DNA from: JADLHS01 sp020848635
Lineage (GTDB): Bacteria; Verrucomicrobiota; Verrucomicrobiia; Limisphaerales; JADLHS01
DNA: 64,000 nucleotides
Assembly: GCA_037044975.1 (NCBI GenBank)
Contig: JBAOIL010000039.1
Coordinates: forward strand, 620,001-684,000
Direction: 5' to 3'
Below the pieces are notes generated by a model. The model made no database searches and was not told the DNA's origin. It saw nothing but the letters and a program-made list of their open reading frames with translations. The translations under genes were made by a program, and so were the position numbers. Shown in pieces: positions 47,252-56,129 of this stretch. Numbering within the stretch: position 1 is the stretch's first letter; the number at the start of each line of letters is the position of its first letter.

Positions 47252-48690
47252 ATCCTCTCCTCCTCATTATCGTACCCTTGGTGGGGGCGGCCCTGGCCGT
47301 CGCATGGCCGAACAACCGCACCCGCCCCTGGCTGCTGCCGGTCGTGGGCTTCGTGCATGTCGGACTGACGCTCTGGCTGTTCCTCGATCCACCCGCCGTG
47401 CCGCCGAACGCCTGGCTGGGTTTCGACCCACTGGCGCGGGCGGTCCTGCCGGCGGTGGCGTTGTTGTTTCTCGTCTGCGGGGCTTACGGCGTGGCCTATC
47501 TCAAAGTGCGGTCGGAGCGGCCCAACCGCGTATTCGTCGCGCTGTTGCTGGTGGTGTTGGGGATGCTCAGCGCGGGACATCAGGCGCGGCATCTGGGATT
47601 GCTGTGGATCGCGACCGAGACGGTCACGCTCGCCGCGGTACCGCTCCTGCACTTCAATGGCACGCCCCGCGCCTTTGAGGCAACCTGGAAATATCTGCTC
47701 GTCGGCGGCACGGGGATCGCCCTCTCGCTGCTCGGATCGTTTGCCTTGGGCTATGCATCGTTGCATGGCGGGGGCGATGGCAATCTGACTTTTGTCGCGC
47801 TCACCGGGCAGGGGGCGGGCTTGTCGCGTCCCTGGGTCCTGACCGCGTGGGTGTTGCTCCTGGTCGGCTATGGCACCAAAATGGGCCTGGCGCCGATGCA
47901 CACCTGGAAGCCCGACGCTTATGGCGAGGCGCCGGGGATCGTCGGTGCGATTCTGGCGGGGGGCGTCACCACGGTGGCGTTCACGGCGCTTCTGCGCGTA
48001 CGGGCGGTCGTCGGTGCCGCGGGCGAAGGCCCCATTGCCGATCGCACGTTGCTGGTTGTCGGTTTGTTTTCCATGCTGGTCGCGGCGCTGTTTCTTTTGG
48101 GCACGCGGGATTTCAAACGCATGCTCGCGTATTCGAGTGTGGAACACATGGGCATTCTAAGCATCGGTGCCGCGCTCGGTCCGGCGGGTGTGGCGGCGGC
48201 GCTGTTTCATGTTTGGACCAATGGGCTAACCAAAGGCGCGCTGTTTCTGAGTGCGGGCAACCTCCGGCGGGCGGCGGGTTCGGCTTCGATGGACGACGTG
48301 CGCGGCATGGCCGTGATCACCCCGCGGTCGGCGGCAATTTTTGTTGCCGGGATGTTCGCCGTAACGGCCTTGCCGCCCTTTGGTCCGTTCTTCAGTGAAC
48401 TCCAGTTGGTGCGCGCCGCCCTCGCGACGGGGCACGGGGCCGCCACCACAATGTTTCTGGGCTGCCTGCTGTTCGCCTTTTTCGGTTTAACCCGCGTGGT
48501 CTTCGGCATCGTGGACGGCCGCCCGCGCCCGGCGGTGCGGGCCCACGGCCGGCGTTTTGTCGAAACTGCGGGCGTGATCGTCCCCCCGCTCGTGCTGCTG
48601 GGATTTTCCCTGTGGCTGGGCCTCTTCACGCCGACTGTCTTGCGCGAGGCCTGGTTGGCCGCGGTCGCTCAACTCTTTCCCACCCCATGA
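47248..48690 (+). CDS. HyfF-like antiporter subunit
   Basis: A 480-residue polytopic protein related to HyfF and NuoN/NuoM. Core motifs are LGLLWIATETVTLAAVPLLH, KYLLVGGTGIALSLLG, YGTKMGLAPMHTWKPDAYG with the antiporter Lys and the HTWKPDA loop, GTRDFKRMLAYSSVEHMGIL and FHVWTNGLTKGALFLSAG. ALPPFGPFFSELQLVRAAL is the C-terminal discontinuous-helix region. Together with the two HyfB-like subunits the complex would have three antiporter-type modules. Four-base overlaps occur on both sides. Confidence 0.92.
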   Translation: MNPLLLIIVPLVGAALAVAWPNNRTRPWLLPVVGFVHVGLTLWLFLDPPAVPPNAWLGFDPLARAVLPAVALLFLVCGAYGVAYLKVRSERPNRVFVALLLVVLGMLSAGHQARHLGLLWIATETVTLAAVPLLHFNGTPRAFEATWKYLLVGGTGIALSLLGSFALGYASLHGGGDGNLTFVALTGQGAGLSRPWVLTAWVLLLVGYGTKMGLAPMHTWKPDAYGEAPGIVGAILAGGVTTVAFTALLRVRAVVGAAGEGPIADRTLLVVGLFSMLVAALFLLGTRDFKRMLAYSSVEHMGILSIGAALGPAGVAAALFHVWTNGLTKGALFLSAGNLRRAAGSASMDDVRGMAVITPRSAAIFVAGMFAVTALPPFGPFFSELQLVRAALATGHGAATTMFLGCLLFAFFGLTRVVFGIVDGRPRPAVRAHGRRFVETAGVIVPPLVLLGFSLWLGLFTPTVLREAWLAAVAQLFPTP

Positions 48691-50168
48691 GCGCCTCCAC
48701 TCCATTTGCTCTCTTTGCCAACGCCACGAGCCTTCCCTGGGCGGAGGTGCCGGCGTGGCCGGTGGCCGAACTCGTCCATAAAACCGGGCGGGAGCTGAAT
48801 CGTGGCGCCCGGTTGTGTGCGTGGTTTGGCCTGCCCGAAGGGGATCGCACATGTCTTGTCGCCGTGCTGGCTTTCGATGCCGATAACACCCTTGCGGTTG
48901 GCCGCAGCACGCCGTTCATCGGGACGTATCCCGCGCTCACCCTGCTTAACCCCCAGGCGCACTTGTTCGAGCGCGAAGTGTGGGAGCAACACGGTCTCAC
49001 GCCGGCAGGCCACCCGTGGTTGAAACCCGTGCGGCGCACGGCGGGCGATGCGCCCGCCAACGGGGAATTCTTCCGGGTGGACGGTCGGGAGATTCATGAA
49101 GTTGCGGTCGGCCCGGTGCATGCCGGCATCATCGAGCCTGGTCACTTTCGTTTCCAATGCGCGGGCGAAGAAGTGCTGCACTTGGAAATCGCCCTGGGCT
49201 ACCAGCATCGGGGCGTGGAGACGGCCTTGGCGGGCGGCCCGCACCGGGCGACGATGAGCCAGATGGAAACCGTGGCTGGCGACACGACCATCGCCCACGC
49301 CACCGCGCACGCCACGATCCTTGAGTCGCTCGCCGGTGCGGAAGCGCCGTTGCGTGCGCAATGGCTGCGGGCAATGGCCCTGGAACTCGAGCGTCTGGCC
49401 AACCATACCGGCGACATGGGCGCGCTGGCCAACGACGTGGCGTTTCTGCCGACCTCCGCGGCATGCGGCAAGATCCGCGGCGACTTTCTCAACCTCACCG
49501 CGCTCATTTGCGGTAACCGTTTCGGGCGCGGTCTCGTGCGACCCGGCGGCTGCCGCCACGACCTCGAACCCGCCCGCGCAACGCAATTGCTCGGACGACT
49601 GAAAACCGCCCTCGCCGATACTGAGCAGGCTTTGGCGTGGCTATGGGATGCCGCTTCCGTCCGCACACGGTTTGAAAATGTCGGCGTGGTTTTTCCCGCC
49701 CAAGCCGCGGAGATTGGATTGGTCGGCCCGGCCGCGCGGGCGTGCGGTCTCGTGCGCGACGTGCGTTACGATCACCCCGCCGGCTGGCACCGCTTCGCCC
49801 AGGCCCCGGTGGCGGTTTGGCCGGGCGGCGACGTATTTGCCCGCGCCCGCGTTCGCTCGTTGGAAATCCAACGCGCGGGGCAATATCTCGGCGAGCAATT
49901 GGCCGCCCCGGCTGACGGCGAACTGCACAGTGAAATCGCGCCGCCCGCGCCCGACACGTTCGCCGTGGCGTTGGTCGAGGGCTGGCGTGGCGAGGTGTGT
50001 CATGTGGCGCTGACGGATACCGCCGGGCGCTTCCGGCGCTACAAGATTGTTGATCCGTCGTTCCACAACTGGACGGGACTGGCCCTGGCGCTGCGCGGCA
50101 CGGCCATTTCGGATTTCCCCATCTGTAACAAGAGCTTCAATCTCTCCTACTGCGGTTTTGATTTATGA
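48687..50168 (+). CDS. HyfG-like large subunit (NuoC-NuoD fusion) without the N-terminal NiFe-binding cysteines
   Basis: A 493-residue fusion of a NuoC-like domain (residues about 1-130: LFEREVWEQHGLTPAGHPWL) and a NuoD/hydrogenase large-subunit domain. The latter shows VAVGPVHAGIIEPGHFRFQ, EIALGYQHRGVETALAGGP and LELERLANHTGDMGALAND. Where active NiFe hydrogenases have the first CxxC pair, this protein reads METVAGDTTIAHATAHA with no Cys. At the C-terminus, where hydrogenases have DPCxxC, it reads AISDFPICNKSFNLSYCGFD, with two Cys spaced differently. It therefore resembles energy-converting-hydrogenase-related (Ehr) complexes rather than a functional hydrogenase, and its substrate is unknown. 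Confidence 0.9.
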   Translation: MSASTPFALFANATSLPWAEVPAWPVAELVHKTGRELNRGARLCAWFGLPEGDRTCLVAVLAFDADNTLAVGRSTPFIGTYPALTLLNPQAHLFEREVWEQHGLTPAGHPWLKPVRRTAGDAPANGEFFRVDGREIHEVAVGPVHAGIIEPGHFRFQCAGEEVLHLEIALGYQHRGVETALAGGPHRATMSQMETVAGDTTIAHATAHATILESLAGAEAPLRAQWLRAMALELERLANHTGDMGALANDVAFLPTSAACGKIRGDFLNLTALICGNRFGRGLVRPGGCRHDLEPARATQLLGRLKTALADTEQALAWLWDAASVRTRFENVGVVFPAQAAEIGLVGPAARACGLVRDVRYDHPAGWHRFAQAPVAVWPGGDVFARARVRSLEIQRAGQYLGEQLAAPADGELHSEIAPPAPDTFAVALVEGWRGEVCHVALTDTAGRFRRYKIVDPSFHNWTGLALALRGTAISDFPICNKSFNLSYCGFDL

Positions 50169-50183
50169 CGCCGCCCCAACGCC

Positions 50184-50982
50184 ATGTTTGTCTTTGACAC
50201 CCTAACCCATCGCCTGAAGCGGGGATGTGAAACCATGGCCTATCCCAAGGGGCCGGCCCCGGCGTTGCCCGACCGCCACGGCGGCACGCTCAAGGTGGAC
50301 GCCAGCCAGTGCGCCGACGGCTGCAAGGCCTGCGTGCCGGTGTGTCCAACCCAGGCCATTACCCGCGCGAACGGCGAAACGGTTGCGCTCGACCTCGGAC
50401 GGTGCATTTTTTGCGCGGCCTGTGTGGAAGTGTGCCCATCCAAAGCCATCACCCAAACCGGAGACCATCGCATGGCCGTGCGCCGTCGGGAAGACCTCCT
50501 GCTGGGCCGGACCGGGGCGGAGGAATTACGGCTTGGAACCGGCGCTGGAGGAAAAATTGCGCCAGCTTTTTGGCCGTTCGCTGCGGCTGCGCCAAGTCAG
50601 CGCCGGCGGTTGCAATGCCTGCGAAGCCGACACCAACGTGCTGGGCACCATTGGTTGGGATCTCAGTCGCTTCGGCATTCAATTCGTCGCCTCGCCCCGC
50701 CACGCGGACGGTTTGCTCATCACCGGACCGGTGACCAAAGGCATGGAACTGGCCCTGAAGAAAACCTGGGACGCGGTGCCCACCCCGAAAATTGTGATCG
50801 CGGTCGGCGCCTGTGCCATTGCGGGCGGACCGTTCGTGGGGCATCGGGAAGTGAACGACGGAGCGGCTTCGGTTGTGCCGGTGGATCTCTACATCCCGGG
50901 CTGTCCGCCGCATCCGCTGACGATCCTCGACGGCCTGCTGCGTTTGCTCGGCCGGCTTGACGAGCGTCCGGTGCCGGTCTGA
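50184..50982 (+). CDS. Ferredoxin-HyfI (NuoB-like) fusion subunit, one apparent insertion
   Basis: About 266 residues. The N-terminal half is a two-cluster ferredoxin with CADGCKACVPVCP and CIFCAACVEVCP (two 4Fe-4S motifs, as in HyfH/NuoI). The C-terminal half is NuoB/HyfI-like, with SAGGCNACEADTNVLG, a VAVGACAIAGGPF segment and IPGCPPHPLTILDGLL, which hold the cysteines of the proximal cluster (N2-like). One extra T near 50526 breaks the frame; correcting it gives GAEEYGLEPALEEKL and joins the halves. In E. coli these are separate genes. So the peripheral arm can carry electrons although the large subunit lacks the NiFe site. It ends 12 bases from the convergent DUF1080 gene. Confidence 0.87.
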
Positions 50983-50994
50983 ACCAGCCAAAGC

Positions 50995-51588
50995 TTACGG
51001 CAACTCTTGGACCCGGATGCGGCGATACTCCATCTGGCCACGGTCGGCTTCGAGGCCGATCGGACCGGTTTCCGGAACCTTGATCGCGGCTTCCAGGACT
51101 TCGCCGTTGCAGGTGCCATGCGCGATGCCGTTCGTGACGGTCACCACGATTTCATTCCAATCCTGCGGCCGGTATTGCTTCAACTCCTTATAGGGCCCGG
51201 CCACGAGATAATCGCGGCATTGCAGTTGCGGCTGGCGGATGAAGATGCCGCTGTCCGCGTTGACGGAGGCGCGGAATTCCAGTTTGAGGGTGAAATCCTT
51301 CGGAAACAGGCGCGTTGTCCACAATTGCCGGAGGTGCGGACCGGCTTCCGGTCGGTAGGGATTCACCACGAGACATCCGTTCGTGGCGGTGTAACGACCA
51401 TCGCTGCTCGTCATTTTGCCGTCGAAATTGTTCGTCCGGTAGCCCCAGCCGGTGAGGTCGTGGCCGTTGAACAGGCTGACAGATCCCGGCTCGGGCTTGA
51501 AGTCATCGGCGCAAGCCGCCACGGCCAAAGCCAGCAAGCCCAGTAAGAGTGGGGCGATACGATGACCAAACGAGTGAGTTGATTTCAT
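50995..51588 (-). CDS. DUF1080 (3-keto-disaccharide hydrolase-like) exported protein
   Basis: About 197 residues from ATG 51588 (MKSTHSFGHRIAPL), with a signal peptide LLLGLLALAVAACADD that also has a weak lipobox (LAVAAC). The family opening GSVSLFNGHDLTGWGYR is the hallmark of DUF1080, followed by LFPKDFTLKLEFRASVNADSGIFIRQ and a C-terminal PIGLEADRGQMEYRRIRVQELP. The fold is a concanavalin-type sandwich; characterised members cleave 3-keto-glycosides. It is short and single-domain. It lies 113 bases after the CE15 gene on the same strand and may be co-transcribed. Confidence 0.86.
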   Translation of the reverse strand: MKSTHSFGHRIAPLLLGLLALAVAACADDFKPEPGSVSLFNGHDLTGWGYRTNNFDGKMTSSDGRYTATNGCLVVNPYRPEAGPHLRQLWTTRLFPKDFTLKLEFRASVNADSGIFIRQPQLQCRDYLVAGPYKELKQYRPQDWNEIVVTVTNGIAHGTCNGEVLEAAIKVPETGPIGLEADRGQMEYRRIRVQELP

Positions 51589-51701
51589 AATGGCATGCAC
51601 TGGCTAACGCTGGAAGCCTGCGAACAAGGAGCTGCCGTGGCAAGGCCGAATCCGGCGATCCGGTCAAAGGCCTCTGGCGCCTCCGATGCGGGATGGAGCA
51701 G

Positions 51702-52990
51702 TCAGTGGGAATGGCCCGGGGCAGTCGCCGCGCTCATGACGCAGCGATCTGCGAAAGCCAGATACTGATCCCAGTCGTAGTCGGTCAGATCGTGTTGGCC
51801 GTGGCGCAAGTGATAGTTGATCGTCGCCCCGACTGGCTGATCCGGCGCAGGCTGGGTGGTAACGCCTAACCCGCCGGCATTGAGCAAGCGATAGACGGGC
51901 TCGGCGTGGAGGGCGGCAAGAAACTCGCCGCGCGGATCGGCCCACCGGTCTTCAACAGCGCTCGCGATATAAACCGGCCGGGGGGCGATCAAGGCCAGCA
52001 ATTCGTGCTGGTCCACCGGCAGGCGGTCCTCGTGCCCGGCGTACTGTGTGAAGTTGCCGCAAAACCAATGCGGAAACGCGCCCGTGATGATGGCCACGGT
52101 TTCGCCATAATTCCGCTTGCTCAGGGCGGCGCCGCCGCAACCCGAGTCGTTCGCGATGACGGCGGCAAACCTTTGGTCGTTCGCCGCCGCCCATAGCGCG
52201 ACTTTGCCCATGCGCGAATGGCCAAGGGCGATCACCCGCCGCGCATCCACGTCCGACGCCGCTTCGAAGTAGTCCAGCGCCCGGCTCAGACCCCAGGCCC
52301 AAAGTCCGAGCGCCCCGGTTTCCTCGGCCGCCGGCACCCGGGCTGCGTGCGGCCGTACAGTCGGGCGACCCCTTGCCAATAGTTCGTCACCGAATCGGGC
52401 GCCAGGGCTTCGATGTTCAGCGAGGCGAGGCCGTAACCGCGCGCCAGAATGCGATCCGCCGTCGCCCGGCCGATGCGCCCGTTCGCTTCCGGGGTTGGGG
52501 CCGGCGTGCCGGGTTGGCGGCGTGCCACCGCGGGCTGGGGATGCGGATGCGCAGTGTCAAACAGATGCAGCCCGACGAATATCGGAACGGGTCCGGTCCT
52601 GCGGTTGGGGAGGAACAGCGTAAACGTCAAGGCCGTGCCGTTGGTGGCGGCTGCAATGTCCAGCACCACATCCCGCCGGGTGGCAAGCCCGTTCAGGGCA
52701 GCCCGATCCTCGGCGACGATGCGGAAGTTTTGCACCATGGGACGAGGCGGCGGTTGGCCGTAAACCTGCGTTTGAAACAGACGCAGAATCTCCGGACGTC
52801 GGAGTTGATACCACATCGCCGCGTTCGTCACCGGCTGACCGTCCGCCATTTGCAGCGGATCGGGTAGGGGAATCTCGCCAACCTTGGCTTCGTCGTAGTT
52901 CACTGGCGCCGCTCCGGCAGGGTTCGGCAAGCCGGCAATTAGCAATCCGCCGAGCAGAGCCACATCCTGCAATCGCAGCCGATGTTTCAT
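51702..52990 (-). CDS. CE15 glucuronoyl esterase, exported, one apparent deletion
   Basis: About 430 residues. Signal peptide ALLGGLLIAGLPNPAGA from ATG 52990. Glucuronoyl esterases cleave ester bonds between glucuronate side chains of xylan and lignin alcohols or related uronate esters. The first frame holds VNYDEAKVGEIPLPDPL and TFTLFLPNRR; near 52352 one C seems missing, and restoring it gives YGPHAARVPAAEETGALGLW. The second frame has the catalytic elbow IALGHSRMGKVALWAAAND with the nucleophile Ser, VIANDSGCGGAALSKR, TGAFPHWFCGNF with CE15-specific residues, a POVDxHELLALIAPRPVYIAS-type substrate loop and the C-terminal NYHLRHGQHDLTDYDW with the catalytic His. It precedes DUF1080 on the minus strand. 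Confidence 0.84.
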
Positions 52991-53157
52991 GGAGACTTTG
53001 TCCGAGTCACGTTGAAATAAGGTTGGCGAAGGAACGCCGCTTACAGTCCGCTTCCAGCGGACAATTTCTTCTGAGATTGCGTCCCCACCGCAATGCGAAT
53101 GGTTGGAGGCTGCAAGCCATGCGGCTGCAGCCCGAGGCTTTGGAAATTGTGACGATT

Positions 53158-54033
53158 TTACTTAACTGGCGCGGAACTGCGTTCCTGCATCCAAGTCACG
53201 TCGGGATTGATGGGGCTATAGGTTGTGGCGTTAAAGTTATTTCCTTTAATGGTGGTTCGGCCGTCCTTCCATTTATGAATTTCTGAATGTCCGTCGGCAA
53301 ATGCGAAGCCACAGGCGGCGCCATGGTAGCTCGATGGCAAGTCAAGAAAGAGGCTCGAAACCATGGTCACCGCGAAACCCGCGTCATTGATGCTGCGGTA
53401 GTCCTCGTCCAACAGGACCCACAACCCAGCCGGGCCAGGTCGGACGATATCCGAAAACTTGCCGTAAACGAAGTATTTCGTGTTCCCGATGTGACTGTGC
53501 GAGCCATCCAGCCACGGCCCATTCACCGCCTTGGTACTGGAGACTTGAGTGCCAACCGCCTGATTCATGGCAAAACTGCGAACCCGCTGCACTTGCCGAT
53601 TGCCCAACGGTGATGGCACCTTGTCACCCGGACATTTATAAAGCTCATAACTCTTGCCCGTGTACGGAGCGAGCAACGCCTTGTTTGGGTCAATCAGATT
53701 AAGAATGTTCGTCAGATCGGTGCTGCCGCTCTGCCAACCCATGTTGCCACGGACCCACCCTCTTACCGCACCGCTGTCATCCTCGTTTGGAGGGAAATAC
53801 TCGCGGTTATCATTCCCATACATGTGCATGGCGATCATCATTTGTTTGCCGTTGTTCATGCACAGGATCCCTTGCGCCTTGAGTTTGGCCCGGGATAGTG
53901 CAGGCAAAAGCATTGCGGCCAGAATCGCGATAATCGCAATCACCACCAGCAGTTCAATCAGCGTAAAGCCAGCCTGAAGGTTTCGTCGCAATTCGCGTTT
54001 GTTGAAATTGACAACGTTCTCGTCGGTGTTCAT
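53158..54033 (-). CDS. Pseudopilin-like protein with methylation motif and C-terminal ADGH motif
   Basis: A 291-residue protein. The leader RNLQAGFTLIELLVVIAIIA carries the prepilin-peptidase site G/FTLIE, followed by the helix ILAAMLLPALSRAKLKA. The C-terminal region contains YHGAACGFAFADGHSEIHKW with the ADGH element. It belongs to the same expanded family as the protein at 28155, but the two share only the ends, so they are separate paralogues, not a recent duplication. Paralogues of this type are scattered among secreted-enzyme genes in Verrucomicrobia. It lies upstream of the CE15 gene on the same strand with a 167-base gap. Confidence 0.88.
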   Translation of the reverse strand: MNTDENVVNFNKRELRRNLQAGFTLIELLVVIAIIAILAAMLLPALSRAKLKAQGILCMNNGKQMMIAMHMYGNDNREYFPPNEDDSGAVRGWVRGNMGWQSGSTDLTNILNLIDPNKALLAPYTGKSYELYKCPGDKVPSPLGNRQVQRVRSFAMNQAVGTQVSSTKAVNGPWLDGSHSHIGNTKYFVYGKFSDIVRPGPAGLWVLLDEDYRSINDAGFAVTMVSSLFLDLPSSYHGAACGFAFADGHSEIHKWKDGRTTIKGNNFNATTYSPINPDVTWMQERSSAPVK

Positions 54034-54393
54034 GTAAGGAATTTGCGTTTCTCAACCTTCGACGTCAAGCCACTTTTGCCACTCTTCTGCCCGGGCTGCA
54101 TTTCTGCTGGTGCGTCGGATGCCAGGCGATCCGCCCTCACATGCTCCCCGCGCGGATGGGGCTGGTCCAATTGAGCAGGTGACCAGCGGGTTAGGTTGGC
54201 GCAGCCGGCAATGGGAGGTCCGATTCGCAGCCGGGATTCACGTCGGGGTGGTCGTCCGTGACCGTGTCGGTGCGCCCGGCTAGAGTGAGAAGCGGGTCGC
54301 TCCGGTGCGCCGAAATCGAAGGAAATGCCCGCGGCTGCCCTGGCGGCGGCGTTTGGCCAGCGGCCCCGTTTCAGCGAAGATTAGCGGTTGCTT
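54034..54393. other. Intergenic region with no supported gene
   Basis: The 360 bases between the pseudopilin start and the end of the exoprotein gene have only short frames with no motif. The part nearest the pseudopilin start is the likely promoter. Confidence 0.45.
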
Positions 54394-56100
54394 TTACTCC
54401 AGCCGGAAGCGGACGTCTTGGAACGGGATGTCTTTGTCATCGGTGATCCGCAGGGCGAAAACCCATCCGCCGTGGGAATTCAATGAGGTGACGGACAATT
54501 GCGACCTGCCTTTGGGCAAGGTGAATGGAATGCGTTTTTCGAACTGATGTTTGTCCCGGTAGAGCATGCCCTTGCCACGCGGAGGGTAATCGCTCGCATC
54601 GAAAATCACCTGGTCGCCGAGCTGGATCAGAATGCCGTCGTCCCAGCCGAGGTGCAGAAATGCGGGTCGCGTGGTGGGGCTCTGTACCAACGAAACAAAG
54701 TGCGCGGCGGCGTTATCCGTGTTCCGGTAATCAAAAATGCCGATGCACGACGTGACGCCGCGCGGATCGAGGTTGTCGTGTGCGAACCAACGCACCGCGC
54801 CGTCCCGACCGTTGTAGCTGGTGCGCGGATTGACCGGCTTTTGCAACGCTTCCCAGGCGGCAAATTGCGGTTGCCTGTGCGGGTTGCCAACCAGGCCGAG
54901 CACCCACCACCGGCCCGGCGTGCCGAAGGCATCGCAAAGTTCCTCCCCGGAAATTCGCCCGCGATCAAACCGCCGGATCTTGTCCAACACCGGCTGGAGC
55001 GGCGAGGACTTAAGCTCGGGTTGGTCCGCGAGCAGTTGATGCCAGTCGCGCAGGTCAATGTCCGGTCGTTTCAGGTCCGGCTTCGTCAGGCCGTATTTTT
55101 GCTCCAGCTCGGCCGTGGGCACATACCAGGACGGCAGGCCGGAAAACGACCAGACGTACCGTTTGGCGGCGGCGCGCAGAATCTCCATCTGCTGACGCAA
55201 CTCGGCGATCTCCTGTTTCCAAGGCTGCAGCGGGTAATCCTTGCCGCCGGTTTCGATCATATGCGTTGGCCAGACGCCGGGGGCAACGGTGCAGCGGCGT
55301 CGCCAATAAGCAGTAGATTTCGCGTCGGTCAGATTGGGAATGCCAGGGTCCTCAAAGCGAGTCGTCGCTAATGCGGTGACCGGGTCGTGCAGGCAGTAGG
55401 TGTATTCGACCCCCAGATGCAAGCCGCCAGTCGCGTCGCGGTCGGCCATGGCCTTGAGCATCCCGAGTTGGAACGCCTCGCCAATCGGTCGGCCGCGCAA
55501 CGATCCCGGCAGAAGGATGATCGGCACCTCGGGAAACGCGTCAAGGATCGCGGCGGCACACGCGTAACCCTGACGGTGGGCGGCGGCCAGCAAATCGCCG
55601 ACGGTGTAATTGGTGTAAGTGTAAATTGGGTGGTCAATCGAGTAACGAACGTAGGCATACTCCACATCCACGCAAACCCCGCGAAAGCCCAATTGTCTGG
55701 CTACCGAACCGAGGGCGGAAAACTCGGCCGCCATTTTCCGCGTGTAGGACTCCGAAAGGAGCATTGCTGCGGAAGGCCACTCGCCGCTGTCCGAGAAGTA
55801 TACCGTCAGGAAATTCTCCGCTACGCCGGCCCGTCGAAGCGCCGCCGAATTCGCGCCTGCTGAATCAAGCCAAGCTTTATCTTTCGGCTCGGTTCCCCCC
55901 ATCCCTATAAACCGCTGGGTACAATTCTCCCAACTGCCGACCGTGAAAAAGAAGCCGTCGTAGAATTTCTTGATCTCGGCCGCGTGATCGTTGAAATAGG
56001 CATTCGGTTGCGCGGAGTAGCAAATCGTGGCCGGGCCGCTGCCGGCGAGCGACGAGGTGGCGAGGAGCATTCCGACGCCGAGGAGTGAAAGAGATTTCAT
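54394..56100 (-). CDS. Secreted protein of unknown function, putative carbohydrate-active TIM barrel
   Basis: A 568-residue exported protein (signal MKSLSLLGVGMLLATSSLAG). The first 330 residues have a barrel-like rhythm: KKFYDGFFFTVGSWENC, FLTVYFSDSGEWPSA, LGFRGVCVDVEYAYVRY, VPIILLPGSLRGRPIGEAF and GGLHLGVEYTYCLHDP, with acidic residues at strand ends (VDVEY, GVEYTY) that could be catalytic (inference). A C-terminal sandwich follows: IGIFDYRNTDNAAAHFVSL, GWDDGILIQLGDQVIFDA and LPKGRSQLSVTSLNSHGGW. I do not recognise an assigned family. It follows the GH172 gene by 29 bases, so it probably works on the same polysaccharide. Confidence 0.65.
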   Translation of the reverse strand: MKSLSLLGVGMLLATSSLAGSGPATICYSAQPNAYFNDHAAEIKKFYDGFFFTVGSWENCTQRFIGMGGTEPKDKAWLDSAGANSAALRRAGVAENFLTVYFSDSGEWPSAAMLLSESYTRKMAAEFSALGSVARQLGFRGVCVDVEYAYVRYSIDHPIYTYTNYTVGDLLAAAHRQGYACAAAILDAFPEVPIILLPGSLRGRPIGEAFQLGMLKAMADRDATGGLHLGVEYTYCLHDPVTALATTRFEDPGIPNLTDAKSTAYWRRRCTVAPGVWPTHMIETGGKDYPLQPWKQEIAELRQQMEILRAAAKRYVWSFSGLPSWYVPTAELEQKYGLTKPDLKRPDIDLRDWHQLLADQPELKSSPLQPVLDKIRRFDRGRISGEELCDAFGTPGRWWVLGLVGNPHRQPQFAAWEALQKPVNPRTSYNGRDGAVRWFAHDNLDPRGVTSCIGIFDYRNTDNAAAHFVSLVQSPTTRPAFLHLGWDDGILIQLGDQVIFDASDYPPRGKGMLYRDKHQFEKRIPFTLPKGRSQLSVTSLNSHGGWVFALRITDDKDIPFQDVRFRLE

Positions 56101-56129
56101 CGGATAAAAACCGTGGTTCAGATTGGATT

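Noticed and set aside
51589..51701. Possible second attC-like site (GGCTAACGC near 51602)
   Set aside because: It shares the GGCTAAC core with the attC-like repeat, but no complementary partner sequence within 150 bases could be found.
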